Below, piece by piece: positions 33,579 through 42,209 of a stretch of 64,000 bases of DNA. Below the pieces are notes generated by a model that was not told the DNA's origin, made no database searches, and worked only from the letters and a program-made list of their open reading frames with translations. Numbering within the stretch: the stretch's first letter is position 1; every line of letters starts with the position of its first letter. The stretch spans positions 1-64,000 of the forward strand of contig JADFHN010000006.1 of NCBI GenBank assembly GCA_022567155.1, read 5' to 3'. The position numbers and the translations under genes were made by a program. The DNA comes from Bacteroidota bacterium. Its GTDB lineage: Bacteria; Bacteroidota; Bacteroidia; Cytophagales; Cyclobacteriaceae.

Positions 33579-34562
33579 ATGCAATTTAATTACACCACAT
33601 CGATATTAAAAGAAAGAAAGTTTATCATTGCCTGGAATGCTTTGAAGGCGGTAATTCTGATCTCCTGCCTGGCAGTTATCCTCCTGCGGGTAAGGCAGGA
33701 CCATGTGAAGTTGTATGATTTGGTTGCCAATATTTCTAAACTGCCGTTATATGGATGGGCAGGCATCGTACTTATTTCAATGCTGGCGCCAATTAACTGG
33801 CTGCTGGAGGCTTTGAAATGGAAATTCCTGACGCGGCATATCGAAAAATTATCAATCCGGGATGCGTTCCGGTCTGTTGTCATTGGTTTAAGTTTTGGTT
33901 TTGCCACACCCCGGGCGCTGGGTGATTATATCGGAAGAACGCTTGTTTTTCGTCACGATAATAAGTTGAAAATAATTTTACCGGTATTTGTCAGCAGGAT
34001 GGCACAACTTATCCCAACACTGATGTTTGGGATGGTTGGAATGTCCTTTTTGATAAACGTCAATACAGATGCAGATGTGCTGCAGTGGAGGGTGTCAGGA
34101 TTGTTTGCAGCCCTGATTTTGATTTTTGCCGGAATAGCATTTTTAACTAAAAACAATCGAATAGTGCGAAAATTCAAAAGATTTGAGAATTTTGCCGGCA
34201 GACTGTTGCTACAGATATCCCGTTATTCACCTGCAGATCTGATACGAGTTTCGGGTTACAGTGTGCTCAGATACATTGTTTTTTCCGGTCAGTTTATGAT
34301 TGCTCTATGGATATTCGGATTGCATGCCGAGCTCCTTCTTTTGTTTGCAGGTGTAACATGGATATTGCTTGCCAAATCAATTATGCCATCCTTTAATTTT
34401 CTCAGCGATCTTGGTATTCGCGAAGTTTCGGCAATCGTGTTTTTCGGAGCCTATAATTATCCTGTTCTGCCGGTACTTTCAGCCAGTTTGCTGATTTGGG
34501 TTATAAATATCTTACTTCCTGCTCTGTCAGGAGTTGTATTGGCAGGCAAAACTAAAATCTGA
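33579..34562 (+). CDS. Flippase-like integral membrane protein (LPG synthase TM/UPF0104 family)
   Basis: A 327-residue membrane protein with about eight helices. It carries the family's early [15 protein letters not shown] block and the [18 protein letters not shown] block, which is the conserved cytoplasmic motif of the lysylphosphatidylglycerol-synthase TM/flippase-like superfamily. Such proteins are thought to flip or bind lipid-linked substrates; the ligand is unknown. It leads a chain of genes for glycosyltransferases and a deacetylase, spaced 2-15 bp, which favours a role in exporting a lipid-linked saccharide. The ATG is 2 bp from the divergent ruvC start codon. Confidence 0.82.
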   Translation: MQFNYTTSILKERKFIIAWNALKAVILISCLAVILLRVRQDHVKLYDLVANISKLPLYGWAGIVLISMLAPINWLLEALKWKFLTRHIEKLSIRDAFRSVVIGLSFGFATPRALGDYIGRTLVFRHDNKLKIILPVFVSRMAQLIPTLMFGMVGMSFLINVNTDADVLQWRVSGLFAALILIFAGIAFLTKNNRIVRKFKRFENFAGRLLLQISRYSPADLIRVSGYSVLRYIVFSGQFMIALWIFGLHAELLLLFAGVTWILLAKSIMPSFNFLSDLGIREVSAIVFFGAYNYPVLPVLSASLLIWVINILLPALSGVVLAGKTKI

Positions 34563-34564
34563 TC

Positions 34565-35680
34565 GTGGAGATTGCGTTAGCCGTTTTTGTTTCAGTTTAT
34601 GTGCTCATGCTCATTCTGATTTTGATTACCTGGATAAAAATACCTTTATCAGAAAAATCAGATTGTACGGATTCGCTGAAGATGTCAGTGATCATTCCTG
34701 TGCGAAATGAAGCAAGAAATATCCTCCGGTTGCTTGATGATCTTGGCAAACAGAATTATACAAATCAGTATTTCGAAGTGATCGCAATTGACGATCATTC
34801 GGATGATTCCACGTTTGACAAAGTTTCATCAGCATCACAGACTGTTTCTTATAAGTTGAAAATAATCAGCCTGGATGTGACTACGGGAAAGAAGGAAGCT
34901 ATAAAAAAAGGGATTGAATCATCTCTTGGTGAAATAATTGTTACCACTGACGCTGATTGCAGGGTAGGTGTAGATTGGTTGTGTGAAATTGCCCGTCAGT
35001 TTAAACGTGAAAGAACAAATCTGGTTTTCGGGCCTGTAAAATATACCTATGCCATGAATTCGTTTTCATCGTGGCAAGCAATGGAATTTGCCGTATTGCA
35101 AACCACAGGAGCTGCTACATTGCATTTAGGGGTCCCTACCATGTGCAATGGCGCAAATATGGCTTACCGTAAAAAGGTGTTTTTTGAAGTAGGTGGTTTC
35201 AGGGATAACGAGTACATTGCCTCGGGTGATGATGAATTTCTGATGCATAAGGTATTTCAGATTGATACGGACGCTGTAAAATTTATTAAATCACGGTACG
35301 CGATTGTCGAAACCACTCCACTACCTGATCTGAAAAGTTTCATTAATCAGCGCCGGCGATGGGCAAGCAAATGGGAAGGATACCGTATCGCTTATCCGAA
35401 GATATTGGCGATTGCCGTATTTGTCGCCAATCTGTCAATAATGGCAGGCGCTATACTGGCAATTACCGGATACATTCATTTTTTTTGGTTTTTGGCAATA
35501 TGGATAATGAAATTTATTCCGGAGTATTTGCTTTTGGTTGTTTCAAGTAAGTTTTTTGAAAACAGGATTGCACAAAAGAACTTCCTGATTTTAGCTGTGT
35601 TATATCCGGTTTATGCCGTATTTTTTGGCATTGCCGGACGATTCGGGAAGTACAGATGGAAAGAAAGGGATTTAAAATAA
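34565..35680 (+). CDS. Family 2 glycosyltransferase, membrane-bound
   Basis: A 371-residue GT2 enzyme with an N-terminal helix (2-24), a GT-A catalytic domain (about 36-270) and two or more C-terminal helices. Catalytic features: IPVRNEARN, the IDDHSDD acidic pocket, TTDADCRVG (the DxD metal motif), ASGDDEFL and the QRRRW signature of processive-type GT2s. It starts at GTG 34565, 2 bp after the flippase stop. It probably adds sugar to a lipid-linked or membrane acceptor; donor and acceptor unknown. Confidence 0.9.
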   Translation: MEIALAVFVSVYVLMLILILITWIKIPLSEKSDCTDSLKMSVIIPVRNEARNILRLLDDLGKQNYTNQYFEVIAIDDHSDDSTFDKVSSASQTVSYKLKIISLDVTTGKKEAIKKGIESSLGEIIVTTDADCRVGVDWLCEIARQFKRERTNLVFGPVKYTYAMNSFSSWQAMEFAVLQTTGAATLHLGVPTMCNGANMAYRKKVFFEVGGFRDNEYIASGDDEFLMHKVFQIDTDAVKFIKSRYAIVETTPLPDLKSFINQRRRWASKWEGYRIAYPKILAIAVFVANLSIMAGAILAITGYIHFFWFLAIWIMKFIPEYLLLVVSSKFFENRIAQKNFLILAVLYPVYAVFFGIAGRFGKYRWKERDLK

Positions 35681-35692
35681 AATTTACGGGTT

Positions 35693-35947
35693 TTGAATAA
35701 AAAAGAATTTGAAATACTTGATGAGTTGTATTTTCTTGTGAGTTTTGATGACCTGCAGGAAGCACTGAATTATGACAGGTCCGAACTCAGGGATAATTTG
35801 AAATCATTGGTTCGTAAAAAGTGGGTAAAATGTTACAAAACAGTAAATGAAGATATTGAATGGAACCAGGTAGATTTTGAGAATCTATTTGATAAATATC
35901 ATTACCTTGCAAGTAAAGAAGGGTTGATTGCCCACAATAGTAGGTAA
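35693..35947 (+). CDS. Small winged-helix-like hypothetical protein (84 aa)
   Basis: An 84-residue soluble protein with a LDELYFLVSFDDLQEALNY then LRDNLKSLVRKKWVKCY pattern. The helix-loop-helix followed by a short strand looks like a winged helix-turn-helix. Highly charged, no membrane segment. It starts at TTG 35693, 12 bp after the GT2 stop, and is followed 15 bp later by the phosphatase. The DNA-binding role is only a guess from the pattern; it may be a partner of the phosphatase. I do not recognise a named family. Confidence 0.6.
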   Translation: MNKKEFEILDELYFLVSFDDLQEALNYDRSELRDNLKSLVRKKWVKCYKTVNEDIEWNQVDFENLFDKYHYLASKEGLIAHNSR

Positions 35948-35962
35948 ACAATATTTTCATTG

Positions 35963-37174
35963 ATGGAAACAGATGTACAATCAATACAAAAGAAGTACTA
36001 TCTCAAGGAAATGGAGGTAAATTCCCTCCTTGAGATCACGCAAGCCATTAATGATAATCTAAACGAAGAAGCACTTTTCAGGATATATGATTTTACCATT
36101 CGCGCCAATCTTAATATTGGTAAACTCGCTTTGTATGTGTTTGACAATGAATGGAGCTGCCGGGTTAATTTCGGAACATCCAACGACTTCCTGCATACAA
36201 ATCTGCCCGGATCGATTCAAAAAATAAAAACACTGAGTTATGATTTTGAATCACCTTTTGATGAATTTAAAATTTTAATTCCTGTGAAGCATAAATCTAC
36301 TGTACTGGCCTATGTATTTGCCTCTTCGGTCGATTCTGCTGAAGAGGGAATTAATACTACCTTCCTGCAAGCGCTGAGCAATCTGATCATTGTGGCTATT
36401 GAGAATCAGCGGATGACCAGGCACCAGATCAAACAGGAGGCATTCAGAAAGGAACTGGAAATTGCCAAAGACGTACAGAAGCTGTTGTTTCCCGAATCAC
36501 TACCCTATGGCGTCCGGCTAAAAGTCGCAGCCAGTTATCTGCCTCATCAGTCTGTGGGGGGCGATTACTACGATTATATTCCCATTAATGAAAACCAGTT
36601 CCTGATCTGCATCGCGGATGTTTCAGGTAAAGGTATTCCTGCGGCTATTATGATGTCAAACTTTCAGGCTTCGTTACGCACCCTGCTCCGGACTACACCT
36701 AACCTCACGCAGATCATAGAGGTTCTCAATTACCAGATACTCGAAAATGCAAAGGGCGAAAACTTTATTACGTTTTTTGGTGGCATATATGACCATAAAC
36801 TCAATACGCTTGTTTACATAAATGCCGGCCATAACCCGCCTTTTTTATATGACAGGGAAAATGGAATCCGTACGCTTGACGAAGGATGCACCGTCTTAGG
36901 CGTGTTTCATCCACTGCCCTTTATCAATGAAGGATTTGTGACCGATCTCGACAGTTTCACTTTATTTCTGTACACAGACGGACTTACTGAAACCGAAAAC
37001 GAAAACAACGAAGAGTATGGAAGTGACCGGATCAGGGATTACCTCGAAAAAAACCCGTATAAAGATTTGAAAGAGATCCACCGTGAGCTGCTTGAAGAGC
37101 TGGATAAATTCAAAGGGAAAAATGACTACAGAGATGATATAACTATATTATCCTGTAGGTTGGAAGAAAGATAA
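35963..37174 (+). CDS. GAF-SpoIIE protein serine phosphatase
   Basis: A 403-residue regulatory phosphatase. The N-terminal half (about 20-165) is GAF-like, ending with a coiled linker (RHQIKQEAFRKELEIAKDVQ). The C-terminal half (about 190-400) is a PPM/SpoIIE phosphatase with the metal-binding residues GGDYYDY, ADVSGKGIPAA, NAGHNPPF, LYTDGLTE and YRDDITIL. It probably dephosphorylates an anti-sigma antagonist or other protein in a partner-switch circuit, responding to something sensed by the GAF part. Chosen start ATG 35963, not the TTG one codon earlier. It sits inside the envelope-glycan operon, which is unusual for an RsbU-type regulator. Confidence 0.88.
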   Translation: METDVQSIQKKYYLKEMEVNSLLEITQAINDNLNEEALFRIYDFTIRANLNIGKLALYVFDNEWSCRVNFGTSNDFLHTNLPGSIQKIKTLSYDFESPFDEFKILIPVKHKSTVLAYVFASSVDSAEEGINTTFLQALSNLIIVAIENQRMTRHQIKQEAFRKELEIAKDVQKLLFPESLPYGVRLKVAASYLPHQSVGGDYYDYIPINENQFLICIADVSGKGIPAAIMMSNFQASLRTLLRTTPNLTQIIEVLNYQILENAKGENFITFFGGIYDHKLNTLVYINAGHNPPFLYDRENGIRTLDEGCTVLGVFHPLPFINEGFVTDLDSFTLFLYTDGLTETENENNEEYGSDRIRDYLEKNPYKDLKEIHRELLEELDKFKGKNDYRDDITILSCRLEER

Positions 37175-37190
37175 TACTTCCTGATCACCT

Positions 37191-37811
37191 ATGTTTTCAT
37201 ACAAAACCCCGGCAATTTTACACACGCTGTTTCCTTCTCTCACCTGGATGATAGATACAGATACTTTGGAGGTATCACTTACATTTGATGATGGTCCGGT
37301 AGCGGGTGTAACGGATTGGGTGCTCAGCGTATTAAATAACTTTGATGTTAGGGCCACTTTTTTTTGTGTAGGCGAGCATGTTCTGGAGCATCCGGATTTA
37401 ATCCAAAAAATCGCTGAAGAAGGTCACAGTGTTGGCAACCACACACATACACATCTGAATTCGTGGACTACTTCTTTTGAGAAGTACCATTCAAATATCA
37501 TGAAATGTGAAGAAGCGCTGGCCCCGTTTAATAAAGGCAGGCTTTTCCGGCCGCCTTATGGAAAACTGCGGCCATTGCATATCAAAAAACTTAAAAATGA
37601 ATTCAAAATAATAATGTGGAATGTACTGACGGGTGACTACAGACCAGATGTTGATCCGGCAAGCTGTTTAAACGGCAGTTTGATGGCTGTATCCGGAGGT
37701 TCTATCATTGTATTTCACGACAGCCTGAAGGCAAGCCGGTTGCTCAAAACCATGTTACCTGGATTTATTGATAAGCTATTGAAACAAGGCTATACTTTTA
37801 AACCATTGTGA
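37191..37811 (+). CDS. Polysaccharide deacetylase (NodB-like)
   Basis: A 206-residue NodB-homology deacetylase of carbohydrate esterase family 4. Motifs: LTFDDGPVAG (motif 1 Asp pair), SVGNHTHTHLN (the metal-binding H-x-x-x-H type), RLFRPPYGKL (motif 3) and WNVLTGDYRPDV (motif 4), then IVFHDS. No signal peptide is evident, so it may work on a cytoplasmic or inner-leaflet substrate before export, or may be anchored through partners. 16 bp downstream of the phosphatase gene and 4 bp before the next glycosyltransferase gene. It likely removes N-acetyl groups from the glycan made by the neighbouring GT2s. Confidence 0.9.
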   Translation: MFSYKTPAILHTLFPSLTWMIDTDTLEVSLTFDDGPVAGVTDWVLSVLNNFDVRATFFCVGEHVLEHPDLIQKIAEEGHSVGNHTHTHLNSWTTSFEKYHSNIMKCEEALAPFNKGRLFRPPYGKLRPLHIKKLKNEFKIIMWNVLTGDYRPDVDPASCLNGSLMAVSGGSIIVFHDSLKASRLLKTMLPGFIDKLLKQGYTFKPL

Positions 37812-37815
37812 AAAA

Positions 37816-38931
37816 TTGAATCTGATCGAATATATACTAACGGGGGTTGTTTCTTTTGTAATCCTGAAGAATATATTGCTTTTAATTTTATTCAAAAAGA
37901 ATTTTAAGCAAGTGATCTCAGGTGATCGAAATGAAGAGACGTATGACTTTCCGTTTGTATCCGTATTTATTGCTGCCAGGGATGAAGAAAATTCTATTTC
38001 AGCATGTATTAAAAGTATCTGCAATCAGGACTACCCTACGGAGAGGTATGAAATTATCGCAGGTAATGACAATTCTGCGGACGATACCCTGACTATACTT
38101 CGTAAACTGGAATCGGAGTCACCGAATCTGTGTGTGTGTGATATTACAAAAGTTGTTACCGAAAAACCCGGTAAGATAAACGTGCTTGCTCAGCTCTCCG
38201 ACAAAGCGCAGGGGGAATATTTCTTATTTACCGATGCCGATACGATGTTGCCTCCAGCCTGGATTCGTACCATGGTAAACGTGTTACAAAGTGGATACGG
38301 TGTAGTTACTGGCACCACACTTCTCAAACCGGGGGGTCAGTTCGGGCACCTTCAGAATATTGAATGGGGTATGACAATTTCAACAATCAAAGTTTTAAGT
38401 GACATGGGGGTGCGCACAACATCAATCGGCAACAATATGGGGATGCTGCGTACCGCCTACGAGTATGTGGGTGGATACAGAGGAATACCTTTTTCGCTAA
38501 CCGAAGACTTTGAACTTTACAGGCATATATGTAATTCAGGATACAAGGCATTTCATATTTTTCAGAAAGAGGTACTGGCCATATCAAGACCGGTTTATGA
38601 TGTATATGCGCTGCTCAGTCAACGGAAAAGATGGATGTACGGAGCATTCAGACTACCCTTGCCCATGCTTCTTATTCTGATAACGGATGCCATGTTTTTA
38701 CCGGTTATTTTTTTATTTATTGTCCTTAATCCTGTTTATGGATTGTTTTTTTGGATTTTTAAGCTTTGTGCCCAATGGCTGTTTATTTACTATTCATTTA
38801 AGCGAATGCAGATAAAAGTTTCTCTTAAACACATAATTCCCTATGAATTTTATCAGGGTATAATAAATTTAGCAGCATTACTTTATTTTTTAATCCCTTC
38901 GGGAGTTGCGTGGAAAGGAAGAAAGTACTGA
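37816..38931 (+). CDS. Second family 2 glycosyltransferase of the operon
   Basis: A 371-residue GT2 with N-terminal helix (2-23), GT-A domain (about 46-285) and three C-terminal helices. It has FIAARDEENS, the AGNDNSADD acidic pocket, FTDADTMLP (DxD) and the QRKRW signature. It starts at TTG 37816, 4 bp after the deacetylase stop. Same length as the first GT2 and the same architecture, so the pair may act one after the other on one glycan. A different specificity from the first is likely because the active-site loops differ. Confidence 0.9.
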   Translation: MNLIEYILTGVVSFVILKNILLLILFKKNFKQVISGDRNEETYDFPFVSVFIAARDEENSISACIKSICNQDYPTERYEIIAGNDNSADDTLTILRKLESESPNLCVCDITKVVTEKPGKINVLAQLSDKAQGEYFLFTDADTMLPPAWIRTMVNVLQSGYGVVTGTTLLKPGGQFGHLQNIEWGMTISTIKVLSDMGVRTTSIGNNMGMLRTAYEYVGGYRGIPFSLTEDFELYRHICNSGYKAFHIFQKEVLAISRPVYDVYALLSQRKRWMYGAFRLPLPMLLILITDAMFLPVIFLFIVLNPVYGLFFWIFKLCAQWLFIYYSFKRMQIKVSLKHIIPYEFYQGIINLAALLYFLIPSGVAWKGRKY

Positions 38932-38961
38932 TAGTTGCTGAAAACAAGAATATCCAAACAT

Positions 38962-39735
38962 ATGTATATAGATACACATGCACATATTTACCTGGAAGCC
39001 TTCAGTGAGGACTTGCCTGATGTAATGGATCGCAGCCGCGATAGCGGAGTTTCCAGAATATATTTGCCGAACATCGACCACACGTCCATTGATCTGATGC
39101 TGGAGGTTGAGGAGCAGTTTCCGGGGGAATGTATTGCAATGATCGGATTGCATCCGTGTAGCGTCAATAATGGATTTGAGAAGGAGTTGTATCTTGTAGA
39201 AGAATGGTTGGGACAACGAAAATTTGCAGGTATTGGCGAAATTGGGACAGACCTTCATTGGGATAAAACATTCTGGAAAGAGCAGCAGGAGGCATTAAAA
39301 ATCCAGCTCAACTGGGCGAAAGTGTTTAATATTCCTGCGATTTTGCATTGCAGAAATTCAATCGATGAAACCATTGAGATCGTGGCACAAACAAAAGATC
39401 AGAATTTAAAAGGTATATTTCATTGTTTTACCGGAAATGTGGAACAGGCGCGTAAAATTGTGGAGCTTGGGTTTATTCTGGGAATAGGAGGCGTATCCAC
39501 GTTTAAAAACAGTGGACTGGAGGATGTGATAGCAGAGGTTAATCTTGATTTCATAGTTCTTGAAACAGACAGCCCGTATCTGTCACCCGAGCCTTTCAGG
39601 GGAAAACGAAATGAACCGTCGCACATTCCATTGATTGCTGAAAAAATTGCAAAAATCAGGAATATAAGCGTAATGGAAGTTGCGCAAAAGACAACTGTCA
39701 CGGCTGAAAATATTTTTAAATATGTATCCATATAA
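38962..39735 (+). CDS. tatD: TatD-family metal-dependent hydrolase
   Basis: A 257-residue TatD-like DNase (TIM-barrel amidohydrolase fold). Metal-binding HxH is in YIDTHAHIYL (His6/His8), the later ligands are in GLHPCSV, GEIGTDLHWD, LHCRNS, FHCFTGN and the final Asp in LETDSPYLSP. Family members act as 3'-5' exonucleases or deaminase-like hydrolases. I use the ATG at 38962; a TTG nine codons upstream only adds non-conserved residues. It overlaps the next gene by 14 bp. It completes the operon but is probably a passenger with respect to glycans. Confidence 0.9.
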   Translation: MYIDTHAHIYLEAFSEDLPDVMDRSRDSGVSRIYLPNIDHTSIDLMLEVEEQFPGECIAMIGLHPCSVNNGFEKELYLVEEWLGQRKFAGIGEIGTDLHWDKTFWKEQQEALKIQLNWAKVFNIPAILHCRNSIDETIEIVAQTKDQNLKGIFHCFTGNVEQARKIVELGFILGIGGVSTFKNSGLEDVIAEVNLDFIVLETDSPYLSPEPFRGKRNEPSHIPLIAEKIAKIRNISVMEVAQKTTVTAENIFKYVSI

Positions 39736-40795
39736 TCTTCTGGAACTTGATACCGCTGCCCCGAACGAACCGGATGCCAGGATACTTATTATATACACTG
39801 GAGGTACATTCGGAATGGGGGTGGACAAGCATGGGAGCTTAAAACCGTTTGATTTTAGTGAGATACTTCACGAAATACCTTCATTGAAGTCATTTAATCT
39901 GATCATTAAGGTTCTTGAATTCGTAAAACCAGTTGATTCTTCTGACATTAATCCGGGGCACTGGATTGAGATGGGGCAGATAATCAAACGTTTTTATGAT
40001 AGTTTTGATGGTTTTGTGATCCTTCATGGAACAGATACTATGGCCTATTCGGCGTCTGCGTTGAGTTTTATACTGGAAAATCTGACCAAGCCGGTCATTT
40101 TTACCGGCGCACAGTTACCGGTAACGGCGCCGCGGACCGATGCCGGAGATAACTTTGTTACTGCGATTGAGATTGCATCGGAACGAGATGAAAGCGGAAA
40201 ACCCGTGGTATCGGAAGTTTGTATTTATTTTAATCATCACCTGATCCGTGGCAACAGAGCGCAAAAGGTTGAAAGTATGCATTTCGATGTATTTGAATCG
40301 GCTAACTACCCTCCATTGGCAAAAGCCGGAGTTGAAATTGATTATAAATATCAATTCATTAAGTCCTTTGGCCGGGAAGGTACGTTGGGCGTAGCAGATA
40401 AACTTGATGACAACGTCACTTTTCTGAAACTTTTTCCGGGCATATCTGAAAATGTAGTAAAAAGTATACTCAAAAACCCTGATTTGAAAGGCGTTGTGCT
40501 TGAAACATTCGGAAGTGGAAATGCGCCTATGGAACACTGGTTTCTTAGCGCTGTCTCAGAAGCGGTGGGCAATGGGCTGCTCATATATAATGTATCACAA
40601 TGCCTGGGAGGCAAAGTAATACAGGGACGGTATGAAACCTCGATGGCACTGAAAGACGCAGGCGTAATCAGTGGTAAAGATATTACAAGTGAAGCCGCGA
40701 TAACAAAAATGATGTATTTACTGGGAATGGAGAAGCGTATGGATTCGATACGGAATAAACTCAAACTTTCTTTGAAAGGAGAATTATCGGAATAA
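39722..40795 (+). CDS. ansA: Type I L-asparaginase
   Basis: A 357-residue cytoplasmic L-asparaginase. The active-site blocks are IIYTGGTFGM (second Thr of TGGT, Thr29, as nucleophile), then HGTDTMAYSASALSF, with FTGAQLPVTAPRTDAGDN and the ETFGSGNAP block also conserved. It hydrolyses asparagine to aspartate and ammonia. Start ATG 39722 is inside the end of the TatD gene (14-bp overlap) and is preferred, because upstream residues in the longer frame have no family counterpart. No signal peptide, as expected for type I. Confidence 0.93.
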   Translation: MYPYNLLELDTAAPNEPDARILIIYTGGTFGMGVDKHGSLKPFDFSEILHEIPSLKSFNLIIKVLEFVKPVDSSDINPGHWIEMGQIIKRFYDSFDGFVILHGTDTMAYSASALSFILENLTKPVIFTGAQLPVTAPRTDAGDNFVTAIEIASERDESGKPVVSEVCIYFNHHLIRGNRAQKVESMHFDVFESANYPPLAKAGVEIDYKYQFIKSFGREGTLGVADKLDDNVTFLKLFPGISENVVKSILKNPDLKGVVLETFGSGNAPMEHWFLSAVSEAVGNGLLIYNVSQCLGGKVIQGRYETSMALKDAGVISGKDITSEAAITKMMYLLGMEKRMDSIRNKLKLSLKGELSE

Positions 40796-40901
40796 AATCA
40801 CAAACAAGGCTGCATTCAGGTAATGTGGGAAAATTTATATTATTCTTGCATAAACATATTTTTTATGATTTATTTGTGCAATTGAGTTTGTAAATTATTC
40901 A

Positions 40902-40990
40902 GGAGAGGTGACCGAGTGGATGAAGGTGCTCGCCTGGAAAGTGAGTGTACTCGAAAACGGGTACCGGGGGTTCGAATCCCTCTCTCTCCG
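40902..40990 (+). tRNA. tRNA-Ser (anticodon GGA)
   Basis: An 89-nt sequence folds as a class II tRNA: acceptor GGAGAGG pairing with TCTCTCC, D arm, anticodon arm CTCGC-CTGGAAA-GTGAG with anticodon GGA, a long variable arm (GTACTCGAAAACGGGTAC) and T arm with TTCGAAT. The discriminator is G and CCA is not encoded. It reads UCC and UCU codons. It stands between the asparaginase gene and an IS30 element that starts about 60 bp downstream. Confidence 0.95.
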
Positions 40991-41048
40991 CAAATCGGAA
41001 TGAAACAAATAAAATTTAAATACTTTAATATTATGCTGAGATCAACTG

Positions 41049-42128
41049 ATAAGTGCAATTGAAGGATGAAAAAGCTTTGAGGGCTTTTTCACCTCCAAAA
41101 GTCTGAGTAGTGCAATCTTTGGATTGTATAATGACCAAGAACTACACTCATCTCAGTATTGATCAAAGGTATCAAATTGAGGCATTATTGAAAACAGGAA
41201 TAACACAAAAGGAGATTGCATGTATTGTGGGTGTTGATCCATCTACAATCACACGAGAGCTAAAGCGAAATGTGGGGTTAAGAGGTAGAGGAGCTGGTGT
41301 CTACCGCCCAACCAATGGGCAAAGAAGGACTGATCTACGTCATCAAGAGAAGCCCAAAAAGAGGATCTTCACCAAATCCATGAAGGACTGGATTGTTGAC
41401 AGACTTAAAGAAGATCGGTGGAGCCCCGAGCTGATTAGCCATCAGGGAAAGAAAAGTGGAGAATGTCCTCTTAGTCATGAATGGATTTATCAATGGATAT
41501 GGGAATGTAAGCACAGCAACCGCAAGGAGAATCAAGAATACGAACAACTATACTGCTACCTCAAACATGGAAAAAGGAGGCGTAAACGTGGAAACAGAAA
41601 GGATCGGAGAGGTATTATTCCAAATAGAGTATCCATTGAACTGAGACCTCTGGTCATTGATAAAAGGGAACGATTGGGCGATATTGAAGTAGATTTAATG
41701 ATGGGCAAAAACCACAAAGGCTCCTTGTTAGTGATGACCGACCGGGCAAGTCTTTTTACCAGAATAAGAAAGATGCACAGTAAAAATGCCGAACAAATGG
41801 CCGAAGCTATTGTGGAGGAACTCTCCAGGGATAAACACAAACCAGAAACACTCACTTTTGATAATGATATGGCCTTTGCCAAACATGAGTTGATTGCTCA
41901 AACCCTTAACGTGGATACGTATTTCACTCGTCCATACACCAGCCAGGACAAAGGAACGGTTGAAAATAGAATTGGAGTAATCAGACGGTTTTTTCCTAAG
42001 AAGACAGACCTTAGATTTGTCAGCGAAGAGCAAATCAAAGTCGTTGAAAACAAAATCAATGAACGACCTATTAGAAAATTTAACTACCTAAACGCAAAGC
42101 AAGTGCTACAAAGAAAAATTGCACTTAT
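41049..42128 (+). mobile_element. IS30-family insertion sequence
   Basis: A 1.08-kb element bounded by a 12-bp perfect inverted repeat, ATAAGTGCAATT at 41049-41060 and AATTGCACTTAT at 42117-42128, enclosing one IS30 transposase. The right repeat lies inside the last codons of the transposase. The ends may extend a little further with mismatches; I could not identify a clear target duplication. A hairpin-like GAAAAAGC...GCTTTTTC sits inside the left end (41068-41090). It is inserted between the tRNA-Ser gene and exbB. Confidence 0.78.
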
Positions 42129-42135
42129 TACTTGA
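41131..42135 (+). CDS. IS30-family transposase
   Basis: A 334-residue transposase: N-terminal helix-turn-helix (LSIDQRYQIEALLKTGITQ then KEIACIVGVDPSTITREL), a linker, and a DDE integrase-like core with D in the DIEVDLMMGKNHKG block, D in LTFDNDMAFAKHE and E in DKGTVENRIGVIRRFFPKKT. This D-D-E spacing and the KGTVEN block are IS30 hallmarks. The chosen start is ATG 41131; a GTG seven codons upstream also exists. The gene looks intact and could be active. Confidence 0.93.
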   Translation: MTKNYTHLSIDQRYQIEALLKTGITQKEIACIVGVDPSTITRELKRNVGLRGRGAGVYRPTNGQRRTDLRHQEKPKKRIFTKSMKDWIVDRLKEDRWSPELISHQGKKSGECPLSHEWIYQWIWECKHSNRKENQEYEQLYCYLKHGKRRRKRGNRKDRRGIIPNRVSIELRPLVIDKRERLGDIEVDLMMGKNHKGSLLVMTDRASLFTRIRKMHSKNAEQMAEAIVEELSRDKHKPETLTFDNDMAFAKHELIAQTLNVDTYFTRPYTSQDKGTVENRIGVIRRFFPKKTDLRFVSEEQIKVVENKINERPIRKFNYLNAKQVLQRKIALIT

Positions 42136-42209
42136 ACTTACATATGATTTAATATACGCTTATTACATTTAGCTTTTATAAACAACAACCTGGTATTAAA
42201 ACATCGACT

